Source: a bacterium
GTDB taxonomy: Bacteria > DUMJ01
Length of the DNA: 53,409 nucleotides
Assembly: GCA_014360335.1 (NCBI GenBank)
Contig: JACIXS010000123.1
Span: 1 to 53,409, forward strand
Reading direction: 5' to 3'
Shown piece after piece: positions 1-9,383 of this stretch. The first letter of the stretch is position 1. Each line of letters starts with the position of its first letter. The notes under the pieces were generated by a model. The model did no database searches and was not told where the DNA came from. It saw only the letters and a program-made list of their open reading frames with translations. The translations under genes were made by a program, and so were the position numbers.

Positions 1-1
1 A

Positions 2-1009
2 TTCTATGGTAGAACTGTAGAAGAGACGATAAAAAAGGTTAGAGAAAATTTAGGGGAAGATGCTACTCTGCTTCTGGTACAGAAAGTTAGAAAGAAGGGA
101 CTTAGAGGACTTTTAGGGGCTACAGAGATAGAAATTACTGCAGAAAAGGAGATATCTTTCGAACTTCAAGAGAAGGTCATTTCTCCATACGGGGAAGAAG
201 TTATATCAGAGTTGCCCGCTGTACATAAAATCAAAAAAATCCTGAAAGAGGAAGAAGTAAATGATGACATAATAGGTAATATAATCTCTAGCTATATAGA
301 ATCAGTAGGCGGTAATAGACTAAAGCTACAGGAATTAGATGTAGATATTTTTGAGTCTCTTATAAAGGGACTTATAAAGACAGATAAGGAACAGAATCCT
401 GTAGAGAAATTTCGTGCTATCTTTATAGGACCTCCTGGAGTAGGAAAGACTACAACTATCTTAAAGCTAGCGTCCCATTATGCTTTAGAGGAGAATAGAG
501 ATGTAGCTATAGTAACTACTGACATATATAGAAGTGGTGCTATAGAACAGCTTAAGATATATGGTAAAATATTAAATGTACCCATAGAGGTAGCATTTAA
601 TGTCAGAGAATTTGAAAGGATAATTCGTAGATTTGAATCTAAAGACGTAGTTCTTATAGATAGTGCAGGACGTAGTAGAAGAGATATGGAGTACGTAGAA
701 TTGCTGAGAAAGTTTATATACGTCATACCTGCGCAGAAACTTAAGACCTATTTAGTTATGAGTGCTGTGGATAATTTTAAGTATATAAAGGAGATATACG
801 AAAATTATAAGGTCTTATATCCGACATCAATTATCGTGAGTAAGCTAGATGAGTCAGTTTCTATGGGAAACTTGATAAACATACCGGTCTATACCAAACT
901 TCCTATATCATATGTAACAAATGGACAAAATATACCAGGAGATATAGAGATAGCTAGAAGTGATAAGTTAGCTAGTCTCTTTATAAAAAGGAATGTGACC
1001 TCAAAATGA
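2..1009 (+). CDS. flhF: FlhF, SRP-type GTPase for flagellar placement (5' partial)
   Basis: FlhF is an SRP-family GTPase that recruits early flagellar parts to the assembly site at the inner membrane. The frame is open from base 2, and its first residues (FYGRTVEETIKKVRENLGED) match the usual FlhF N-terminus just after the start, so only a few codons are missing. The NG GTPase domain follows: G1 GPPGVGKTTT at nt 428-457, then TTDIYRSGAIEQL, DSAGRS (most relatives have DTAGRS) and SKLDES. The linker between N-terminal and NG domains is short. The stop overlaps the flhG start in an ATGA, so the two are translationally coupled. Identity is clear from motifs and from the flhF-flhG order. Confidence 0.95.
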   Translation, partial: FYGRTVEETIKKVRENLGEDATLLLVQKVRKKGLRGLLGATEIEITAEKEISFELQEKVISPYGEEVISELPAVHKIKKILKEEEVNDDIIGNIISSYIESVGGNRLKLQELDVDIFESLIKGLIKTDKEQNPVEKFRAIFIGPPGVGKTTTILKLASHYALEENRDVAIVTTDIYRSGAIEQLKIYGKILNVPIEVAFNVREFERIIRRFESKDVVLIDSAGRSRRDMEYVELLRKFIYVIPAQKLKTYLVMSAVDNFKYIKEIYENYKVLYPTSIIVSKLDESVSMGNLINIPVYTKLPISYVTNGQNIPGDIEIARSDKLASLFIKRNVTSK

Positions 1010-1815
1010 GTGTTGGAGCTAGAACTATCTCAATCTTGAGTGGTAAAGGTGGAACAGGTAAGACAAATATATGTGTAAACTTAGGAGTAGCAATCCAGAG
1101 ACTTGGGAAAAAGGTATTAATAATAGATGGTGATCTGGGCCTTGCTAATGTGGAGGTGATACTAGGTTTAACACCGAAATATACACTCTACGATGCCATC
1201 TATAGAGATGTGGACCTTGAGTCCGTTGTTACTTATGGACCAGAAGGAATCCTTATAATCCCTGGAGGTTCAGGAGCGCTAGAGCTATCAAAGATAGAAG
1301 CCTACAAACAAGAGGTACTTATGGACCAGCTGATAAAACTTGGAAGTAATGTAGACTATATATTTATAGATGGTGGTGCAGGTATACATCAAGATGTCTT
1401 AACATTTGCTTCAGGTAGTGATGAGATTATAGTAGTTATGACTCCAGAACCTACAGCTTTAGCTGATGCCTATACCCTGATAAAAGCGGTGACCCTTTCT
1501 AATGCTCGAAAAGAGATAAAACTTGTAGTTAATAGAGTGAAATCTTCTGGTGAAGGAGAAGATGCGGTAAATAGACTGAATATTCTATTGGAGAGGTTCT
1601 TAAAAATTTCTATCACCTATTTGGGAAGTGTTCCTGATGATATTTGGGTAGAAAGAGCGGTAAAGGAACAATCGCTCTTTGTAACTAGATATCCTTTTTC
1701 AAAAGCTTCTAGAGCGATAAATGAGATTGCATTAAAGTTATTAGAGGTAGATAGAAGGGGAACAGGCTTTAGAGGATTTTTCCGTAATATCCTTGAGAGA
1801 ATAAATATAAGATGA
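1006..1815 (+). CDS. flhG: FlhG, MinD-like ATPase controlling flagellar number
   Basis: FlhG (YlxH/FleN) is a ParA/MinD-family ATPase that works with FlhF to set the number and position of flagella; in some species it also activates the FlhF GTPase. The 269-residue protein opens with a deviant Walker A, GKGGTGKT at residues 13-20, followed by IDGDLGLANVEVIL, typical of FlhG. FIDGGAGI is the switch region. A basic C-terminal helix (residues 250-269) could bind membrane. It overlaps flhF upstream by 4 nt and the PilZ gene downstream by 4 nt. MinD itself is the main alternative, but flagellar context and the LGLAN motif favour FlhG. Confidence 0.93.
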   Translation: MSVGARTISILSGKGGTGKTNICVNLGVAIQRLGKKVLIIDGDLGLANVEVILGLTPKYTLYDAIYRDVDLESVVTYGPEGILIIPGGSGALELSKIEAYKQEVLMDQLIKLGSNVDYIFIDGGAGIHQDVLTFASGSDEIIVVMTPEPTALADAYTLIKAVTLSNARKEIKLVVNRVKSSGEGEDAVNRLNILLERFLKISITYLGSVPDDIWVERAVKEQSLFVTRYPFSKASRAINEIALKLLEVDRRGTGFRGFFRNILERINIR

Positions 1816-2474
1816 GACACAAGGCATTTTTACCGAACAAAAAGGTTTCTATAAGAGTAATAGAGGGAGACTATCAAGGTTATTATAGTAGTAGGATAGA
1901 AGGGATAAATGATGAAGAATTCCTTCTGGCATTACCCTTTATAGGAACTGTCCCTGTTCCTCTAAGACTAGGAGAGAGGATATCTATTTACTCTGTTAGT
2001 GATGATGCAGTTTATAGAATAGATGGAGAAATAATAAAAAGACAATTAGAACCAGTTCCTCTTTTGCAAGTAAAGATAGATAAAGATATAGTAAGGGTCC
2101 AGAGAAGAAGATATGTAAGAGTTCCTATAGTCCTTAATATACAGTATAAATTAAAAGAGGTAGAGAAAATCTATTATACTTATTCAAAGGACATTAGTGG
2201 TGGAGGAGCAAGAATTATATTGCCAGAGCCTTTAAGAGTCCGTGATATAATCGATATGAGGATAGAGCTACCATCTCCAGAACTCCCCATAGATTGCGAA
2301 GGAGAGATTGTCTGGATTGATAGACAAGAGATATTAGTTAATAACAAAAGAGAAGAGATAATACATGCAGGTGTTAGATTTACTCTAATAGAGGAGAAGG
2401 AGAGGGAGAGATTAATAAAGTTTCTTTTTAATTATCAAAGAAATCTAATAAAGAAGGGATGGAAGCGTGGTTAA
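1812..2474 (+). CDS. YcgR-like flagellar brake protein with PilZ domain
   Basis: This 220-residue protein has a YcgR-N-like beta domain (about residues 10-90) and a C-terminal PilZ domain that binds cyclic di-GMP. Both PilZ signatures are present: the Arg-rich QRRRYVRVP at 97-105 and DISGGGAR at 127-134. YcgR-type proteins slow or redirect the motor when c-di-GMP rises. Its place between flhG and cheB supports that role. It overlaps flhG by 4 nt and cheB by 8 nt. An HD-GYP phosphodiesterase that would degrade the ligand is encoded on the other strand at 17642-18916. The name YcgR/FlgZ is by domain order and context, not a proven orthologue. Confidence 0.88.
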   Translation: MRHKAFLPNKKVSIRVIEGDYQGYYSSRIEGINDEEFLLALPFIGTVPVPLRLGERISIYSVSDDAVYRIDGEIIKRQLEPVPLLQVKIDKDIVRVQRRRYVRVPIVLNIQYKLKEVEKIYYTYSKDISGGGARIILPEPLRVRDIIDMRIELPSPELPIDCEGEIVWIDRQEILVNNKREEIIHAGVRFTLIEEKERERLIKFLFNYQRNLIKKGWKRG

Positions 2475-3483
2475 GGTTTTAATAGTAGATGACTCAGCCT
2501 TAATGAGAAGAATATTGAAAGATACATTAGAGAAACACTCTGAGATAGAAGTGATAGGGATGGCAGAAAACGGTAAAGAGGCAGTAGAAAAATTGAAAAC
2601 TCTAAATCCTGACGTTATAACGCTTGACGTTGAGATGCCTATTATGAACGGTTTAGAGACTCTAAAAAAGATAATGGCAATAAAACCTATCCCTACAATT
2701 ATGGTAAGTGCACTTACCACTAAGGATGCAGAAGTTACTGTAGAGGCACTAATGAATGGAGCAGTAGATTTTGTAACTAAACCGAAGAATCTAATTGGAG
2801 AGTTTGATTCTTTTGCTAAAGAGCTTCAAGTAAAGGTCCTTAGTGTAGCGAAATCAAAGGGTAAGAGTGTAATGCCTGTTGAGAGTCCCATTAGAGAGGT
2901 AAAGTCTCCAGGCAAGCCACCTAAGAAGTTAGTTATCATCGGGTCTAGTACTGGTGGACCACAGGCGCTCTATCAGGTAATGTCGAGGTTAAATACCCTT
3001 TATGATACCTCTATAGTTATAGTTCAACATATGCCCCCAGGTTTTACGAAGTCTTTAGCGGAAAGGCTTAATAGTGTATCGAAATATATAGTAAAAGAGG
3101 CGGAGGCAGGAGAATCTCTTAAAAGTGGAGTGGCTTATGTAGCACCTGGTGGTTATCATTTGATATTAAATGGAGAATCCTTCTCTCTTAGTAAAGACCC
3201 ACCAGTTCTTGGTGTTAGACCCTCAGTAGATGTAACTACATTTTCTCTGGTAAAAGTTTTTAAGAATAACATTGTAGGAGTTCTGCTAACAGGTATGGGA
3301 AGCGATGGCGTAAGAGGGTTAGAGGAGATAAAGAAGAATGGTGGAAAGACCATAGCTCAGGATGAAAAGAGTTGTGTAGTGTTTGGAATGCCTAAGTCTG
3401 CTATAGAGAGAGGAGTAGTTGATGTTGTTGCTGATCTAGAGGATATTCCAGTTGAGATAGAAAGGATGGTCTTAACATTATGA
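2467..3483 (+). CDS. cheB: CheB, chemotaxis receptor methylesterase/deamidase
   Basis: CheB removes methyl groups from chemoreceptor glutamates and deamidates glutamines, and is activated by phosphate from CheA. Residues 1-125 are a receiver domain with DD at 8-9, phospho-acceptor D54 in LDVEMP, and K106 in TKPKN. After a linker, residues 152-338 are the esterase domain with the Ser-His-Asp triad: S161 (GSSTGGP), H188 (QHMPPGFT) and D280 (GMGSDG). At 338 residues the length is normal. The start is GTG at 2467, overlapping the PilZ gene, and the stop overlaps cheR in an ATGA. All key residues are intact. Confidence 0.97.
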   Translation: MVKVLIVDDSALMRRILKDTLEKHSEIEVIGMAENGKEAVEKLKTLNPDVITLDVEMPIMNGLETLKKIMAIKPIPTIMVSALTTKDAEVTVEALMNGAVDFVTKPKNLIGEFDSFAKELQVKVLSVAKSKGKSVMPVESPIREVKSPGKPPKKLVIIGSSTGGPQALYQVMSRLNTLYDTSIVIVQHMPPGFTKSLAERLNSVSKYIVKEAEAGESLKSGVAYVAPGGYHLILNGESFSLSKDPPVLGVRPSVDVTTFSLVKVFKNNIVGVLLTGMGSDGVRGLEEIKKNGGKTIAQDEKSCVVFGMPKSAIERGVVDVVADLEDIPVEIERMVLTL

Positions 3484-4265
3484 ACTTACTAATAGATGAT
3501 TATACCCTCTTTAAGAAGAAAATAAAAGAATTAATTGGTATAGACCTAGATGGATATAAAGATGAGCAGATAAAGCGTAGGGTCAAGATACTTATGGATA
3601 GAGTAGGGGCTCATAACTTCTTATCATTCTATAAAGCAATAGAAAAAGACCAGCAGTTGAGAAAAGACTTTATAGATAAGGTCACTATAAATGTTTCAGA
3701 GTTTTTCAGAAATACAGATCAGTTTGATCTTTTAAAGAATAAGATTATTCCAGAGTTAAGAAATAGGTTTAAAAAACTTAGTATATGGAGTGCAGGATGC
3801 TCGTATGGAAATGAACCTTACTCTGTGGCTATAATTCTAGATGAATTGGGGATTAGAGAATTCAATATGTTAGCTACCGATATAGATATGGAGGCTCTAA
3901 AAAAGGCAAAAGAGGGAATTTATAAGTTAGAAGAGTTAAAAAATATAACCGAGGAAAGACTAAAAAGATATTTTACTAAATTAGATAATGACCATTATAA
4001 AATATCTGACAGGATTCGTCTTTCTGTTAGGTTTGAATATTTAGATTTACTGAAGGATAAATATCCGAAAGGTATGCACCTTATTCTCTGCCGTAATGTT
4101 ATTATATATTTTACTCAGGAAGCTAAGGATGGCGTCTTTAGAAAATTGGCAGAGAGTCTTGAAGAGGATGGAATCTTATTTTTAGGTAATACAGAGAGGA
4201 TATTCAATCCTCAAAACTATAAGCTAAAGCCGGTAGATTTATTCTTTTATAAGAAGGTGGTGTAA
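3480..4265 (+). CDS. cheR: CheR, chemotaxis receptor methyltransferase
   Basis: CheR transfers methyl groups from S-adenosylmethionine to chemoreceptor glutamates and opposes the neighbouring CheB. The 261-residue protein has the helical N-terminal domain (about 1-68), the hallmark NVSEFFRN at 71-78, the SAM-binding loop SAGCSYGNEPYS at 104-115, ATDID at 132-136, and LCRNVIIYF at 203-211. It has no C-terminal tether extension. The ATG overlaps the cheB stop by 4 nt, and 4 nt separate it from cheA. Confidence 0.97.
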   Translation: MNLLIDDYTLFKKKIKELIGIDLDGYKDEQIKRRVKILMDRVGAHNFLSFYKAIEKDQQLRKDFIDKVTINVSEFFRNTDQFDLLKNKIIPELRNRFKKLSIWSAGCSYGNEPYSVAIILDELGIREFNMLATDIDMEALKKAKEGIYKLEELKNITEERLKRYFTKLDNDHYKISDRIRLSVRFEYLDLLKDKYPKGMHLILCRNVIIYFTQEAKDGVFRKLAESLEEDGILFLGNTERIFNPQNYKLKPVDLFFYKKVV

Positions 4266-4269
4266 AAAT

Positions 4270-6225
4270 ATGGATTATAAAGATTATCTACCTATCTTTT
4301 TAGATGAGTCTAAAGAGAACCTGGTACAGTTAAATAAGCTCCTATTAGAGCTAGAAGCAAATCCAGATGATAAAGAACTTTTAAATGAAATATTTAGGAT
4401 AGCTCATACAATAAAAGGGATGTCAGCTACTATGGGATTCAATAATATAGCAACATTAACTCACAATATGGAAAATATACTGGATGACCTGAGGAAAGGA
4501 AAACTTAGAGCAGATAGAGATATTATAAATCTCCTTTTCTTTAGCTTTGATGCGTTGGAGAAATCTCTAGAATTAATATCTACCTCTGGAACAGACGATT
4601 CGCCTTTAGTCAGAGAGGCAATAGAGAAATTTAGTAATAAAGATAAGATCATAGAATCTAAGCCTGTCTATAAAGAATCATCTTCTAGTAGAGTTACTTT
4701 AGACCAGTACAATATGCTTGTTATAAAAGAGGCGATTCAGAAAGGCTTTAATGTATATGAGGTACATGTAAAATTAAGAGAAAATACTGTGCTCAAGTCT
4801 GTAAGGGCTTATATGGTATTTAAGGTCTTAGAGGAGAGGGGAGAGGTTGTCTATTCTGAGCCTTCTGCTACAGATTTAGAGAACGAAAAGTTCGATTTAG
4901 ATTTTACTGTAGTTTTTATAACAAGAGAAAAACAAGATACTATTAAGGAGTTGATACTCCAGATAGCAGAGATAGATAGTGTAGATATAAATCCTATTTC
5001 TTTAGAAGAGAAAGTAGAATCCCAAAAGGAAAAGGAAGAGGTTGCATCTAAGGTTCAAGAGGCTACAGTAGAGAAAGAAGGAATAAAAGGCTTGTCTAGG
5101 ATGGGACAAACCATAAGGATAGATGTTGAAAGATTAGATGAACTTATGAACTTGGTTGGGGAGTTGGTTATTCAGAGAACAAGACTAGCCCAGATAAAGG
5201 AGTTTGATAATACTACGGATGAATTAGCTAGAATAACTAACGAATTACAGAACCTTGTAATGAAGGTAAGAATGATTCCTATTGAGCAGGTCTTCAATAG
5301 ATTCCCTAGAATGGTGAGAGACCTATCTCAAGAGTCGGGTAAGAAGGTAAGGCTTGAGATATATGGAGCGGATACCGAGTTAGATAAAACTGTAGTGGAT
5401 GCTATGGGAGACCCTCTAATGCATCTTATAAGGAATGCAGTAGACCACGGTATAGAACCTCCTGAGGAGAGAATTAAGCTAGGAAAACCGGAGGAAGGGT
5501 TAGTAAAGCTTTCTGCCTATCATGAAGGTAATAACATATACATAGAGGTAGAAGACGATGGGGCTGGGATAAATATAGAGAAGGTAAAACAGAAGGCTAT
5601 AGAGAAAGGCTTAGTATCAGAAGAGATGATTAATAGAATGAGTGAGGAGGATATCTATAGTTTGCTTTTCATCCCTGGATTTAGTACCTCTGAAAAGGTT
5701 ACTGATATATCAGGTAGAGGGGTAGGAATGGATGTAGTAAAAAGAAGAGTAGAAGAACTGAATGGAACGATAAGAATTGAGAGTAAGTTAGGTAGAGGAA
5801 CCAAGGTTACAATTAGATTACCCCTTACTTTGGCTATTATACAATCCTTATTAGTAAAAGCCAGCGAAGAGATTTACGCGATACCTCTAAGTAATATAGA
5901 AGAGATAGTAAAATTAAAAGAATCAGAGATAAAAACGGTAAAGAATGTAGAGGTTCTATATTCACGTGGGAGAGTAATACCCCTATATAGACTTTCAGAA
6001 GTCTTAGGCCTTTCTAGTAATAATGAATGCAACTTTGCGGTTATAGTAAGAACTGGAGGTAAGCAGATAGGTATAGCGGTAGATGATTTGATAGGTGAGG
6101 AAGAGATTGTTATAAAGTCTATAGATAAGATGGTAAATCTGAATAGAAACTTTGTTGGTGCTACTATTTTAGGTAATGGAAAGGTTGCTTTGATCTTAGA
6201 TGTTAATACGTTAGCAAGTGTATAA
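4270..6225 (+). CDS. cheA: CheA, chemotaxis sensor histidine kinase
   Basis: CheA autophosphorylates in response to chemoreceptors and passes phosphate to CheY and CheB. Domains in order: HPt with phospho-accepting H46 in AHTIKG; a CheY/CheB-binding P2-like domain (about 150-235); a P3 dimerisation helix pair (about 285-345, with ELMNLVGELVIQRTRL); an ATPase with N-box HLIRNAVDHGIE, G1 EVEDDGAG and G2 GRGVGMDVV; and a C-terminal CheW-like domain (about 515-651). At 651 residues this is a normal class II-like CheA. cheW and cheY are not in the window and must lie elsewhere. cheC follows after 9 nt. Confidence 0.97.
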   Translation: MDYKDYLPIFLDESKENLVQLNKLLLELEANPDDKELLNEIFRIAHTIKGMSATMGFNNIATLTHNMENILDDLRKGKLRADRDIINLLFFSFDALEKSLELISTSGTDDSPLVREAIEKFSNKDKIIESKPVYKESSSSRVTLDQYNMLVIKEAIQKGFNVYEVHVKLRENTVLKSVRAYMVFKVLEERGEVVYSEPSATDLENEKFDLDFTVVFITREKQDTIKELILQIAEIDSVDINPISLEEKVESQKEKEEVASKVQEATVEKEGIKGLSRMGQTIRIDVERLDELMNLVGELVIQRTRLAQIKEFDNTTDELARITNELQNLVMKVRMIPIEQVFNRFPRMVRDLSQESGKKVRLEIYGADTELDKTVVDAMGDPLMHLIRNAVDHGIEPPEERIKLGKPEEGLVKLSAYHEGNNIYIEVEDDGAGINIEKVKQKAIEKGLVSEEMINRMSEEDIYSLLFIPGFSTSEKVTDISGRGVGMDVVKRRVEELNGTIRIESKLGRGTKVTIRLPLTLAIIQSLLVKASEEIYAIPLSNIEEIVKLKESEIKTVKNVEVLYSRGRVIPLYRLSEVLGLSSNNECNFAVIVRTGGKQIGIAVDDLIGEEEIVIKSIDKMVNLNRNFVGATILGNGKVALILDVNTLASV

Positions 6226-6234
6226 GGAGGAATA

Positions 6235-6837
6235 ATGAAATTAGATTCTATGCATTTAGATATATTAAAAGAGTTAGGGAACATCGGAGCTGGTAACGCT
6301 GCTACTAGTCTTTCACAACTTCTCAATCAAAGAGTAGATATGAGCGTTCCTGAGGTAAAATTACTAAAGTTAAGAGATGTCCCCTATCTATTGGGAGGTC
6401 CTGAGATCCCCGTAATTGGTATAACTGTTCTAGTCGAGGGGGACGGAGAGGGACAGATTCTGTTACTTTTTACTAAAGATAGTTCGGAAAAGCTTGTAAA
6501 GAATATTATGGCAGGATTTCCCCAAAGTGAAGTAAATGATGAAATGAAGCTCTCTGTTCTATTAGAAGTGGGGAATATTGTGAGTTCCACATTTCTAAAT
6601 GCCCTTGCTAGCTTCACTAATATGAAATTTATGCCTACAGTACCTGCAAGTGCCAGTGATATGGCTGGAGCACTTCTGGATACAGTACTGGCTATAGAAG
6701 CCTCAGAAGATGATATGATTATTACGGTAGTAACTGACTTTGTCGTTCAGGGAGAGATGATAGAGGGATATTTGGTATTTGTGCCGAATCCTTTGTCTTT
6801 AGCTAAGATATTCACTTCGTTAGGGGTAAGTTTATAG
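6235..6837 (+). CDS. cheC: CheC, CheY-P phosphatase with two active sites
   Basis: CheC dephosphorylates CheY-P and binds CheD, linking phosphorelay output to receptor deamidation. Both copies of the family signature (D/S-x3-E-x2-N-x22-P) are intact: D9, E13, N16, P39 and S107, E111, N114, P137. The 200-residue length is typical. A strong Shine-Dalgarno (AAGGAGG) precedes the ATG, in contrast to the overlapping starts around it. cheD follows at once, the usual functional pair. Confidence 0.95.
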   Translation: MKLDSMHLDILKELGNIGAGNAATSLSQLLNQRVDMSVPEVKLLKLRDVPYLLGGPEIPVIGITVLVEGDGEGQILLLFTKDSSEKLVKNIMAGFPQSEVNDEMKLSVLLEVGNIVSSTFLNALASFTNMKFMPTVPASASDMAGALLDTVLAIEASEDDMIITVVTDFVVQGEMIEGYLVFVPNPLSLAKIFTSLGVSL

Positions 6838-6839
6838 AT

Positions 6840-7319
6840 ATGGATAGGATAGTGGTTGGAATAGGAGAGTGGTCTATCTTAAAATTAAATGGGGTATTAG
6901 TCTGTCTAGGCCTAGGCTCCTGTGTAGGAATAGCTCTCTATGACACTAATAAGAAGATAGGAGGGTTAGTTCATATACTTTTACCCTTATCACAGAATAG
7001 TGATAATTCAAATCCAACCAAATTTGCAGATACTGGAATTCCGTTTCTGCTAGATGAAATGGTAAGGTTGGGAGCAAGCAAGCAGTCTATAGTTGCCAAG
7101 ATAGCTGGAGGAAGCCAGATGTTTAATATAAAGGGTAGAGAAGACAGGATAAACATAGGGGCAAGAAATGTTGAAGTAACTAAAGATACCCTTAGGAAAC
7201 TAAACATTCCCATCTTGGGAGAGGATACGGGTGGAAATTTTGGCAGAACTATGGAATTCTTTGTGTCTAATGGGATAGTAAAGGTCAAAACGATAGGAAG
7301 AGGAGAGAAAGAGATCTAG
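6840..7319 (+). CDS. cheD: CheD, chemoreceptor glutamine deamidase
   Basis: CheD converts receptor glutamines to glutamates and is controlled by binding CheC. The 159-residue protein has the nucleophile C28 in LGLGSC and the general base H45 in GGLVHILLP. In the T. maritima enzyme a Thr six residues before the Cys completes the triad. Here that position is C22 (CLGLGSC), an unusual substitution that may alter activity. The AGGSQMF and GGNFGRT segments are typical. The gene lies 2 nt after cheC and 2 nt before fliA. Confidence 0.93.
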   Translation: MDRIVVGIGEWSILKLNGVLVCLGLGSCVGIALYDTNKKIGGLVHILLPLSQNSDNSNPTKFADTGIPFLLDEMVRLGASKQSIVAKIAGGSQMFNIKGREDRINIGARNVEVTKDTLRKLNIPILGEDTGGNFGRTMEFFVSNGIVKVKTIGRGEKEI

Positions 7320-7321
7320 TT

Positions 7322-8014
7322 ATGAAACTAGACGGAAGGGAGAGGGAGGAGTTTGCCTTAAGATATCTCCCTTTAGTAAAGTATGTGGTTAGCCGATTCT
7401 ATATAAAGGAGACAAGTAGTATAACTAGGGAAGATTTATTCCACTGGGGAATTATTGGTTTGATGGAAGCAATTGACCGTTTTGACGAGAATAAAGGGGT
7501 TAAGTTTGAGACGTATGCTATAAGAAGAATAGAAGGTGCAATAAAAGATGCATTAAGAAGAGAAGATATATTTACTAGAGGACAGAGGGAGAAATATAAA
7601 AGACTGATGAATATTATCGATACATTAGAAGAGGAAGAAATTGATGAAAAAACTATAGCAGATAAACTTGGAATGGATCTAAACTCATATCAAGAATTCC
7701 TAGAAGAGATAAACCCAATAGTCATCTCTTCTGTAGAAGAGTTACTGGAGGAAAGAGGTCTTGAAATCTCCGATGAAAGGGAGTCTATAGAAGACCAGGT
7801 AGTAAATGAGGAGCTTTTAGAAAATTTAAAAAGGGCTATAAAAAGATTGAGCGATAGAGAGAAACAGATACTAAGTCTATATTATTATGAGGGATTAACC
7901 TTAAAACAGATCGGTTTAGTTTTAGGTATTACTGAATCTAGAGTTTCTCAACTCCATACCCAGATAATATTAAAGTTAAGAAGGATGGTAAGGAGTGAGT
8001 GGGAACAAGCTTGA
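7322..8014 (+). CDS. fliA: FliA/SigD, flagellar sigma-28 factor
   Basis: This alternative sigma factor directs RNA polymerase to late flagellar and chemotaxis promoters. The 230-residue protein has region 2 (YLPLVKYVVSRF, DLFHWGIIGLMEAIDRFD, FETYAIRRIEGAIKDALRRED), region 3, and region 4 (LSDREKQILSLYYYEGLTLK followed by an ITESRVSQLHTQ helix-turn-helix). Lack of region 1 is normal for the family. Its place at the end of the che cluster matches sigD/fliA of Firmicutes and relatives. An FlgM anti-sigma partner is not in the window. It overlaps fapA by 20 nt. Confidence 0.95.
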   Translation: MKLDGREREEFALRYLPLVKYVVSRFYIKETSSITREDLFHWGIIGLMEAIDRFDENKGVKFETYAIRRIEGAIKDALRREDIFTRGQREKYKRLMNIIDTLEEEEIDEKTIADKLGMDLNSYQEFLEEINPIVISSVEELLEERGLEISDERESIEDQVVNEELLENLKRAIKRLSDREKQILSLYYYEGLTLKQIGLVLGITESRVSQLHTQIILKLRRMVRSEWEQA

Positions 8015-9383
8015 GAAGATAAAAATAAGAGTGACTCCAGATAAATTAAAGGCATTTATTACAATATTACCTTTGGAAGAAGGAGAAATATTAACCAAAG
8101 ACGATATTAAGAGTGCACTGGAGAATGCGAAAATAAAATTTGGTATTAAAGACGAAGTAATTACTTCTATTGTTGAACTTCTATCAGTTGAGGATATACT
8201 TATAGCAGAGGGGATCCCTCCTGAGAATGGTGAGGACGCTAAGATTAAATATTTTGTATCCTTAGGTAATAAAGAATTAACCCCCAAAGAAAATCCAGAT
8301 GGAACTGTAGATTTTAGAGAGATAGGGTTTGTTGAGAATGTAAAGAAGGGAGATGTCTTAGCAGAGAAGATTCCTCCTACAGAAGGAAAACCCGGAACTA
8401 ATGTATACGGAGAATCGATTCCTCCTAGAAGGGGTAGAGATATTAGACTTCCTAAAGGGAAAAATACCGAGATATCAGAAGATGGGATGAAGCTGATAGC
8501 TAGCATATCTGGTATTCCTATAGGTTCAGAAGGTAATATATCTGTATCTCCCATATTAGAAATTCAGAGGGATGTTGATTTTTCTACCGGTAATATAGAC
8601 TTTGTTGGTAGTGTCCTGGTTAAAGGAACAATAAGGAGTCACTTTAAAGTTAAGTGTGAAAATAACTTAGAAGTTTGGGAAGACATAGAGAATGCTGATG
8701 TAGAAGTTGGTAGAAATCTCATAGTGAGAAGAGGAATATACGGTGAACCTGGTAGAAAGGTCATTGTCGGTGGAAACTTGATAGCTAAAATTATTAGAAA
8801 TGTGGAATTGGAAGTTCACGGAGATATACTAGTAGAGCAAGGAATAGTAGATAGCAATGTTAAATGTGGCGGAACTATCAGGGTAAGTTCTAATAGAGGG
8901 ATGATATCTGGAGGAAACATATGGGCACTTAAGTCTGTATATACTGCTCAGTTAGGTTCCCCCTACGGAACTAGGACTGTAGTAATAGTAGGGAAAGAAC
9001 CATGGAAATCAGAGGAGTTAGATAGACTTGTAGCAGAGAGAGAAGATATAAAAAAGAAACTAGAAGATGTAAATACTAACATAAAGTATCTAGCTGGTTA
9101 TGGAAGAGAAGAGAATCTACCCGATATAAAACGTACTCAGCTTAGTAAGCTTAGAGAGATTCAAAAATTACTAATTGAACAGCTAAATTTAAGAGATATA
9201 AGAATCAAAGAGTTAGGTAATGAGATTTTACAGTTAATAAAAGAGGCAAAGATTCAAGTTACAGGTATGGTCTATCCTGGTGTTAAGATATGGATTGGAA
9301 ACGAGAGTTATTTGGTAAATGATGAGTTACAAAGAGTATATTTTGTATGTAATGAGGGGAGGGTTGAGTTTAGGGCGATATGA
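7995..9383 (+). CDS. FapA-family (DUF342) protein
   Basis: The 462-residue protein belongs to the DUF342/FapA family, which commonly lies next to fliA/sigD. Family members have been linked to polar flagellar assembly and envelope processes, but the biochemical role is unresolved. The C-terminal half has the expected right-handed beta-helix-like repeats rich in V-x-V and G (about residues 195-320), then a coiled coil (about 340-420) and a short beta tail. PPTEGKPGTNVYG is a family hallmark. The start is GTG at 7995, inside the end of fliA, with AAGGA at 7981-7985. Family membership is firm; function is inferred from context. Confidence 0.85.
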   Translation: MSGNKLEKIKIRVTPDKLKAFITILPLEEGEILTKDDIKSALENAKIKFGIKDEVITSIVELLSVEDILIAEGIPPENGEDAKIKYFVSLGNKELTPKENPDGTVDFREIGFVENVKKGDVLAEKIPPTEGKPGTNVYGESIPPRRGRDIRLPKGKNTEISEDGMKLIASISGIPIGSEGNISVSPILEIQRDVDFSTGNIDFVGSVLVKGTIRSHFKVKCENNLEVWEDIENADVEVGRNLIVRRGIYGEPGRKVIVGGNLIAKIIRNVELEVHGDILVEQGIVDSNVKCGGTIRVSSNRGMISGGNIWALKSVYTAQLGSPYGTRTVVIVGKEPWKSEELDRLVAEREDIKKKLEDVNTNIKYLAGYGREENLPDIKRTQLSKLREIQKLLIEQLNLRDIRIKELGNEILQLIKEAKIQVTGMVYPGVKIWIGNESYLVNDELQRVYFVCNEGRVEFRAI

